Assembly (NCBI GenBank): GCA_937942965.1
Contig: CALDGN010000174.1
Span: 1 to 10,201, forward strand
DNA: 10,201 nt
Direction of reading: 5' to 3'
Source: an uncultured Acidimicrobiales bacterium
GTDB taxonomy: Bacteria > Actinomycetota > Acidimicrobiia > Acidimicrobiales > UBA10347
The notes under the pieces are model-generated. The model was not told the DNA's origin. It made no database searches and worked only from the letters and a program-made list of their open reading frames with translations. A program made the translations under genes and the position numbers. This document shows, piece after piece, positions 5,975 to 10,201 of this stretch. The stretch's first letter is position 1. Each line of letters opens with the position of its first letter.

Positions 5975-7290
5975 CCAGCACCCGCCAGCTCGTCACCGGA
6001 TGGGGACGCCACGGCGCGGTCGACATGCACGTCGTCGAACCGCGCAACCGTGGCGAACTTGAGCGCGTGGCCGCACCGAGCAACAACGTGGTCCCCCGAG
6101 GCCTCGGCCGCAGCTACGGCGACGCTGCTCAGCGCGCTGGCGGGACTGCGATCGCCACCACCGGCTGTCGACGCGTCGAATGGCTCGACCAGGCCAGCGG
6201 CGTGTTACGAGCCGACGCTGGTGTCACGATCGGCGAGCTGATCCAGATCGGGATTCCGCTCGGCTACTTCGTCCCGGTCTCCCCCGGCACTCGCAACGTG
6301 ACGGTTGGCGGCGCGATCGCCGCCGACATCCACGGCAAGAATCACCACGTCGACGGCAGCTTCGGCGAACACGTCCAGCAGCTGACCTTGCGCCTGGCCG
6401 ACGACTCGATCGTCGAATGCTCACCGACCAACGAAGCCGACCTGTTTTGGGCAACGGTGGGCGGCATGGGGCTCACCGGCATGATCCTCGGCGCGGTGAT
6501 CACCATGGCAGCTGTGCCGAGCTCGACGATCTCGGTCGAGACGACCCGCCACGACACACTCGATGAGCTGATGGGCATCATGCGCAACAGCGACGCCGAG
6601 CACGACTTCTCGGTCGCCTGGGTTGACCTGCTGACCCGAGGACGCAGCGTGCTCACCCAAGGCGGGTTCGCCGATGCGGCCGAGGTCGCCGCCCACCCCG
6701 CGGGACCGCTGCGACGACCGCGCACGCCGTCTGCAGCGCTTCCTCCGCTCCCGCCGATCCGATGGGTGCAGCGCCCGTTCGTCAAGGCGTTCAACGAGCT
6801 GTGGTTCCGCCGAGCTCCGGCTGAGCAGACCATCACCCACGAGTCGATCACCGGCTTCTTCCATCCGCTCGATGCCATCCGCGATTGGAACCGGCTGTAC
6901 GGCTCGACCGGGTTCGTCCAGTGGCAGTGCGTTGTCGAGTCCGACGACGCGTTGCGCTCAATCTGCGCCGACTTCGCTTCGCAGCCTGCGTTCTTCACCG
7001 TGCTCAAACGGTTCGGCGCCGAGAACGCCGCTCCCCTGTCGTTCCCCAAGCCCGGCTGGACGCTCGCCGTCGATCTGCCGGCGACGCCCAAGGTCTTCGC
7101 CGCGCTTGAACGCTTCGACCAGCAGGTCGTCGACGCGGGCGGTCGGCTCTATCTCGCTAAAGACGCCCGCATGTCTCGCGCCACGTTCGAAGCCGGCTAC
7201 CCGCGGCTCGACGACTGGAAGCAGGTTCGCAGCGCCGTCGATCCACAACGGCGCTTCACCAGCGACCTCGCCGAACGCCTGGGGCTCTAA
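5971..7290 (+). CDS. dprE1: Decaprenylphosphoryl-beta-D-ribose 2-oxidase
   Basis: FAD enzyme that oxidises C2 of decaprenylphosphoryl-ribose; with DprE2 it completes epimerisation to the arabinose donor. 439 residues (461 in M. tuberculosis). FAD-binding RGLGRSYGD at 43-51 and GKNHH at 122-126 mark the N-terminal FAD_binding_4 domain; the C-terminal substrate domain has PLSFPKPGW (355-363) and LYLAKD with Lys397, which aligns with catalytic Lys418 of M. tuberculosis. The residue aligned to benzothiazinone target Cys387 is Ala366 (TLAVD versus ICVD). I chose the ATG at 5971, which overlaps the ubiA stop (ATGA); the in-frame start at 5866 lies inside ubiA and adds only an Arg-rich stretch. Very likely the last gene of the dprE2-ubiA-dprE1 unit. 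Confidence 0.93.
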   Translation: MTSTRQLVTGWGRHGAVDMHVVEPRNRGELERVAAPSNNVVPRGLGRSYGDAAQRAGGTAIATTGCRRVEWLDQASGVLRADAGVTIGELIQIGIPLGYFVPVSPGTRNVTVGGAIAADIHGKNHHVDGSFGEHVQQLTLRLADDSIVECSPTNEADLFWATVGGMGLTGMILGAVITMAAVPSSTISVETTRHDTLDELMGIMRNSDAEHDFSVAWVDLLTRGRSVLTQGGFADAAEVAAHPAGPLRRPRTPSAALPPLPPIRWVQRPFVKAFNELWFRRAPAEQTITHESITGFFHPLDAIRDWNRLYGSTGFVQWQCVVESDDALRSICADFASQPAFFTVLKRFGAENAAPLSFPKPGWTLAVDLPATPKVFAALERFDQQVVDAGGRLYLAKDARMSRATFEAGYPRLDDWKQVRSAVDPQRRFTSDLAERLGL

Positions 7291-7396
7291 GCCGTTCGTG
7301 GCCGATTAACTCGCCAAATCGCCGTAACTGCTGCGACCATGGAGAGACCCCCCACTTCCCCACGACCGCCACTGCCCTGGCGAAGAGGACACCATC
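7291..7396. other. Intergenic gap between dprE1 and the epimerase gene
   Basis: 106 bases with no convincing gene. No strong terminator with a T-run is seen after dprE1, and no clear TAnnnT -10 box. A small inverted repeat CGCCA/TGGCG (7367-7371 and 7378-7382, 6-base loop) sits just before the ribosome site of the next gene. Whether the epimerase is read through from dprE1 or has its own promoter is undecided. Confidence 0.5.
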
Positions 7397-8305
7397 ATGG
7401 ACAACATGCAGATCGCCATCAGCGGTGCATCCGGAATGATCGGCACGGCGTTGTCTGCGTCGCTGCGGGCTGACGGGCATCGCCCCATCGCGCTCGTTCG
7501 GCGCGACGTGCGCTCGGGTGCCGACGAGATTCGCTGGGACCCTGCTGCGGGCACGATCGACGCATCCAGCCTCGAGGGCATCGACGCTGTCGTGCACCTG
7601 GCCGGCGCCGGCATCGGAGACAAGCGCTGGACCGACGAGCGCAAAAAGATCATCATGGACAGCCGTGTCGATGGCACGAAGCTGCTGGCCGCGACGCTCG
7701 CTGGCCTCGACCGAGCGCCCTCGGTGCTCGTGTCGGGCAGCGGCATCTCGTACTACGGAGACCGCGGCGACGATCTGCTCGACGAGTCCGAACCCAAGGG
7801 GCCGGGCTTCCTCGCTGATGTCGTCGAAGAGTGGGAAGCAGCCGCGCAGCCTGCAATCGATGCGGGTATCCGCACGGCGTTTGCTCGGACCGCTGTCGTT
7901 CTCGATGCAAACGGCGGCGCCCTCAAGCGTCAGCTTCCGTTCTTCAAGCTCGGCCTGGGCGGCCGCTTCGGGTCCGGCAAGCAGTACTTCCCCTGGATCT
8001 CGCTCAACGACGAAATCCGGGCGATCGAGTTCTTGCTGCACGGCGACCTGGCGGGCCCCGTCAACCTGGTCGCACCCGAGACGGCAACCAATAACGAGTT
8101 CACGAAGACGCTCGGCAACGTATTGAAGCGACCGACGCTGCTACCGATTCCGCTGTTCGGCCCCAAGCTGCTGTTCGGCGCTGAGCTGGTTGAGCAGCTC
8201 ATCATGTGGAGCACGCGTGCGACCCCTGGCGCGCTCGAAGCCGCAGGATTCACCTTCGAAGACCCGACGCTCGAGGGCGCCCTGCGCTCCGTGCTCGGCA
8301 AGTAA
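7397..8305 (+). CDS. TIGR01777-family NAD(P)-dependent epimerase/reductase (YfcH/SDR39U1-like)
   Basis: Atypical extended short-chain dehydrogenase of unknown substrate. 302 residues, the family's usual length. The nucleotide-binding GASGMIG (10-16) is at the N-terminus; SGSGISYYG (113-121) is the family's signature around the active-site Tyr; then GLGGRFGSGKQYFPWISL and a C-terminal PTLEGALRSVLG. AGAGGA at 7384-7389 supports the ATG at 7397; an ATG at 7406 would start closer to the Rossmann strand. In M. tuberculosis a homologue (Rv2216) lies between dlaT and lipB, so it is notable that the same family lies in this window near E2 and lipBA, though here in a separate plus-strand unit. It is followed 21 bases later by an SRPBCC gene with a near-identical ribosome site. 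Family assignment is firm; function unknown. Confidence 0.9.
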   Translation: MDNMQIAISGASGMIGTALSASLRADGHRPIALVRRDVRSGADEIRWDPAAGTIDASSLEGIDAVVHLAGAGIGDKRWTDERKKIIMDSRVDGTKLLAATLAGLDRAPSVLVSGSGISYYGDRGDDLLDESEPKGPGFLADVVEEWEAAAQPAIDAGIRTAFARTAVVLDANGGALKRQLPFFKLGLGGRFGSGKQYFPWISLNDEIRAIEFLLHGDLAGPVNLVAPETATNNEFTKTLGNVLKRPTLLPIPLFGPKLLFGAELVEQLIMWSTRATPGALEAAGFTFEDPTLEGALRSVLGK

Positions 8306-8326
8306 CCAAGACCGAGAGGACCACCG

Positions 8327-8779
8327 ATGAGCAAGCAACGTTCTGTTTCCGTGAGCCGCCAAATCGCAGCTCCCGCCGATGTCATCTTCGACATCCTCGC
8401 CGACCCATCACGCCACGCCGAGATCGATGGCTCCGGCACCGTTCGTGGCGCCAAGCTCGACGACCCCGAACGCCTCAAGATGGGCTCCAAGTTCGGCATG
8501 AAGATGAAGATCATCGTGCCCTACGACATGCGCAGCACCGTCGTCGAGTTCGAAGAAGGCCGCCAGATCGCGTGGGCACACTTCGGCAAGCACCGGTGGC
8601 GCTACGAGCTCGAACCGAACGACGACGGCACCCTCGTCACCGAAACGTTCGACTGGTCGACGGCGCTCAGCCCCCAGTTCATCGAACTGTCCGGCTACCC
8701 CAAGAAGCACCCGGCGAACATGGAAAAGACGCTGGAGCGTCTCGAAGCGGTCGCTATCGCAGACGCCGCGTCGAGCTAA
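8327..8779 (+). CDS. SRPBCC-fold (polyketide cyclase/dehydrase-like) protein
   Basis: 150-residue START/Bet v1-like small-molecule-binding fold, predicted cytoplasmic. The N-terminus VSVSRQIAAPADVIFDILADPSRH is written here only in part: the marker is IAAPADVIFDILAD at about 13-26, the classic opening strand and helix of the family. A middle GRQIAWAHFG and a C-terminal helix HPANMEKTLERLEA complete the pattern. GAGAGGA at 8314-8320 lies 6 bases before the ATG. It is 21 bases after the epimerase gene and probably co-transcribed. I recall actinobacterial and cyanobacterial proteins in which an SRPBCC domain is fused to a TIGR01777 epimerase, so the two may act together on a hydrophobic ligand; that link is inference. 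Its last 26 bases overlap the 3' end of the gene on the other strand. Confidence 0.85.
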   Translation: MSKQRSVSVSRQIAAPADVIFDILADPSRHAEIDGSGTVRGAKLDDPERLKMGSKFGMKMKIIVPYDMRSTVVEFEEGRQIAWAHFGKHRWRYELEPNDDGTLVTETFDWSTALSPQFIELSGYPKKHPANMEKTLERLEAVAIADAASS

Positions 8780-9014
8780 CCCGGCGGCGCCGACGGCGCA
8801 CTTCGACGACCGCGGGTGGGCCGGGCATGTACCGGCTCATGATGTCAGGAGCCAGATCGACCCGTTCGCCCGGGCTGTCCAGCACCGCCCGCTGAAAGGT
8901 CGTGACCGGGCGCGAGGCATCTCGGAAGGTCGTCGGTAGTGGAACTGGCCCGGTGATCGGGCCAGGCGTACCGGTGGTACGAGGTGTGGTGGTCGAATGC
9001 GTATCGACGCTCAT
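8754..9014 (-). CDS. Small hypothetical protein with basic Arg-rich tail (86 aa)
   Basis: Not recognised. Residues 1-30 are rich in Thr, Pro and Gly and probably disordered; the middle (FRDASRPVTTFQRAVLDSP to LAPDIMSRYMPG) could form one or two short helices; the last 16 residues hold six consecutive Arg and more basic residues, suggesting nucleic-acid or phospholipid contact. GGAGA lies a few bases before the ATG at 9014, so I prefer this to the in-frame upstream start at 9122, which would overlap rnhA. It lies 80 bases downstream of rnhA on the same strand and could be co-transcribed. Roughly 70% of codons end in G or C, less than its neighbours but above chance. The Arg tail is encoded antisense to and just beyond the SRPBCC stop, a convergent 26-base overlap. 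Confidence 0.5.
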   Translation of the reverse strand: MSVDTHSTTTPRTTGTPGPITGPVPLPTTFRDASRPVTTFQRAVLDSPGERVDLAPDIMSRYMPGPPAVVEVRRRRRRVSSTRRLR

Positions 9015-9018
9015 GTCG

Positions 9019-9044
9019 TCTCCGCCGCGTTCCGGATGCGGAGA
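9019..9044 (-). promoter_or_regulatory. Inverted repeat covering the ribosome site of the small protein gene
   Basis: TCTCCGC (9019-9025) and GCGGAGA (9038-9044) form a perfect 7-bp stem with a 12-base loop. On the minus strand one arm contains the GGAGA ribosome site of the gene starting at 9014, so the fold could hide it. No T-run follows, so a terminator for rnhA is less likely. Regulation here is inference. Confidence 0.35.
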
Positions 9045-9094
9045 ATCTTGTCCCACTGCTGGCTGCGGCGCAAGCTGAAGCTGAGGCGAGCGGA

Positions 9095-10123
9095 CTAGGC
9101 AGTGCCGGGATCGATGACCCACACGTCGTCGCCGAGGGCCTTTTCGAACGCCCGCACTTGCGAGCCGACGCCGCTGTGTTTGCCGTCGAAGACGACGATC
9201 GCTTCGTCGGCATTGTCCTGAAGCCAGCGGTCGCGCTTGCCGAACGCCTTGCCCGCGTCGGCGGCCGACTTCGGCAACTTGGTGTCGACGATCACGACAT
9301 CGCTTGCTTGATCGAGCAGCTCATCGAACCGGGCTTGGGACGCTTTGGGCCATCGGGCCGCCGGATCGGGGAACGCGAGCACGGCAACGAACTCGACGCC
9401 CGCTTCGATCGCGGCTTCGACCGCAAGGGTCTCAGCGCCGAGCTGCAGTCCGCTGAACACGCGCACGCCTTCGAACATCTGGGCTTTGGCCTGCAGGATC
9501 TCGGCGATCTGACGGCGCACAAGTTTGGTCACCGGGTTCTCGTCGTAGCCGCCGAGCTCGGGCGGACGGTGGCCGACGATGGCGATGCGACGCGTCGTGA
9601 GGTCTTCGGTGCTGGTGGGCGTGGTGGGCGCCGTTGCGCTGGCACCGGCACTGGCGCTTGAGCTGCGGCCGACGGCATCGGCTTCGCCGCTGGGTTCGAT
9701 GCCCATGATCTCTTCGCGGCCGCGGACGGCAAGCTCGTCGGCCCGGTCGTTCCAGCGGTCGCCGCTATGGCCCTTGACCCATTCGAAGGTGACATCGCGC
9801 TCCTGGTAGAGCTCGATCAGCGGCTCCCAAAGATCACGGTTCGCGACGGGCTTCTTCTGCGAGTTCTTCCAGCCGCGCTTGAGCCAGCCCTTCCACCAGC
9901 TGTCCTTGAAGCAGTTCACGACATAGGTCGAGTCGGACACGATGTGGAGGGGACCTGGAAGCGCCTTGACCGCTTCGAGGGCGGCTTGGAGTTCCATGCG
10001 CTGGTTGGTGGTTTCGGGGGCGCCTCCGTAGGCGGCTTCGCCGTCGGGGATCACCCAGCCCCAGCCGCCTGGACCGGGGTTTCCGCTGCAGGCTCCGTCG
10101 GTGTAGACCTCGATGCGACTCAT
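9095..10123 (-). CDS. rnhA: RNase HI fused to a SLOG/YpsA-like nucleotide-binding domain
   Basis: 342 residues. Residues 1-138 are a complete type I RNase H that cuts RNA in RNA:DNA hybrids: Asp9 in YTDGACSGNPGPGGWG, Glu44 in MELQA, Asp64 in SDSTYV, His119 in WVKGHSG and Asp129 in NDRADELA correspond to E. coli Asp10, Glu48, Asp70, His124 and Asp134. A Ser/Ala/Thr/Pro linker (about 144-177) leads to a second Rossmann-like domain (178-342) with IVGHRPPELGGY (182-193) and SGLQLGAE (224-231), which resemble the opening motif and SGxxxGxE loop of the YpsA/DUF1273 branch of the SLOG superfamily. The usual RNase HI is about 150-160 residues, so the second half is an addition. The ATG at 10123 is preceded by TATGGT at leaderless spacing. 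The RNase H call is certain; the SLOG call is fairly strong and its ligand is unknown. Confidence 0.93.
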   Translation of the reverse strand: MSRIEVYTDGACSGNPGPGGWGWVIPDGEAAYGGAPETTNQRMELQAALEAVKALPGPLHIVSDSTYVVNCFKDSWWKGWLKRGWKNSQKKPVANRDLWEPLIELYQERDVTFEWVKGHSGDRWNDRADELAVRGREEIMGIEPSGEADAVGRSSSASAGASATAPTTPTSTEDLTTRRIAIVGHRPPELGGYDENPVTKLVRRQIAEILQAKAQMFEGVRVFSGLQLGAETLAVEAAIEAGVEFVAVLAFPDPAARWPKASQARFDELLDQASDVVIVDTKLPKSAADAGKAFGKRDRWLQDNADEAIVVFDGKHSGVGSQVRAFEKALGDDVWVIDPGTA

Positions 10124-10129
10124 CGCCTC

Positions 10130-10135
10130 ACCATA
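10130..10135 (-). promoter_or_regulatory. Candidate -10 box for a leaderless rnhA transcript
   Basis: TATGGT on the minus strand fits TAnnnT and ends 6 bases before the rnhA ATG, so transcription could begin at the start codon. No clear -35 element is visible. GGTGAGG overlaps this stretch but its GAGG is too close to the ATG to be an ideal ribosome site, which favours the leaderless reading. Confidence 0.35.
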
Positions 10136-10177
10136 GGAGCGAACCGGTCGCAGCGCTCACTGCGCGACACTGGCACC

Positions 10178-10201
10178 GTGAACTCGACGGAACAGTTCGG
10201 T
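10178..10201 (+). CDS. Possible start of a divergent gene (partial, runs off window)
   Basis: A GTG opens a frame of eight codons (VNSTEQFG) to the window edge. It sits 54 bases from the divergent rnhA start, where a promoter region is expected. GACACT ends 6 bases before it, a poor -10 match. An inverted repeat CGCAG/CTGCG (10149-10153 and 10160-10164) lies between the two starts. Too little is visible to identify a product or to be sure it is coding. Confidence 0.25.

Noticed and set aside
8787..8799. GCGCC/GGCGC hairpin after the SRPBCC stop as a terminator
   Set aside because: Only 5 bp with a 3-base loop and no T-run, inside a stretch that codes for the Arg tail on the other strand; too weak to call.
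1..10201. Mobile element, defence island or horizontally acquired block
   Set aside because: No transposase, integrase, tRNA, direct-repeat boundary or drop in GC and codon bias was seen; the genes are housekeeping and envelope functions.

Overview
The window is high-GC, densely coding DNA from an actinomycetota-like chromosome. The gene set is core metabolism and cell envelope, with no sign of a mobile element, phage, CRISPR array or RNA gene. The arabinan-precursor genes, the E2/lipB/lipA linkage (compare the dlaT-Rv2216-lipB-lipA neighbourhood of Mycobacterium tuberculosis) and the probable leaderless starts all fit Actinomycetota. An Acidimicrobiia/Ilumatobacter-type origin is my best guess, but it is inference only.

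Left block, minus strand (about 1-4280), read right to left: a 28-residue single-membrane-span microprotein, lpdA (E3, dihydrolipoyl dehydrogenase), sucB (E2, lipoyl-bearing acyltransferase), and one continuous reading frame that starts as LipB (octanoyltransferase) and runs without a stop into LipA (lipoyl synthase), leaving the window at its left edge. The block puts the E2 that needs lipoate, the E3 that reoxidises it, and both enzymes that build it into one apparent operon. The LipB-LipA fusion is the most striking feature here.

Middle block, plus strand (4317-7290): dprE2, a UbiA-family decaprenyl-phosphate phosphoribosyltransferase, and dprE1, joined by 4-bp start/stop overlaps. Together they would make decaprenylphosphoryl-arabinose, the donor for D-arabinan. 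DprE1 carries Ala where the M. tuberculosis enzyme has the benzothiazinone-reactive Cys387.

Right block: a TIGR01777-type epimerase and an SRPBCC-fold protein (plus strand, 7397-8779), then on the minus strand a small unrecognised basic-tailed protein (8754-9014) and a 342-residue protein fusing RNase HI to a SLOG/YpsA-like nucleotide-binding domain (9095-10123). A possible divergent gene starts at 10178 and leaves the window. There is no stretch over 300 bases without a candidate gene; if the small protein at 8754-9014 is not real, 8780-9094 would be one.
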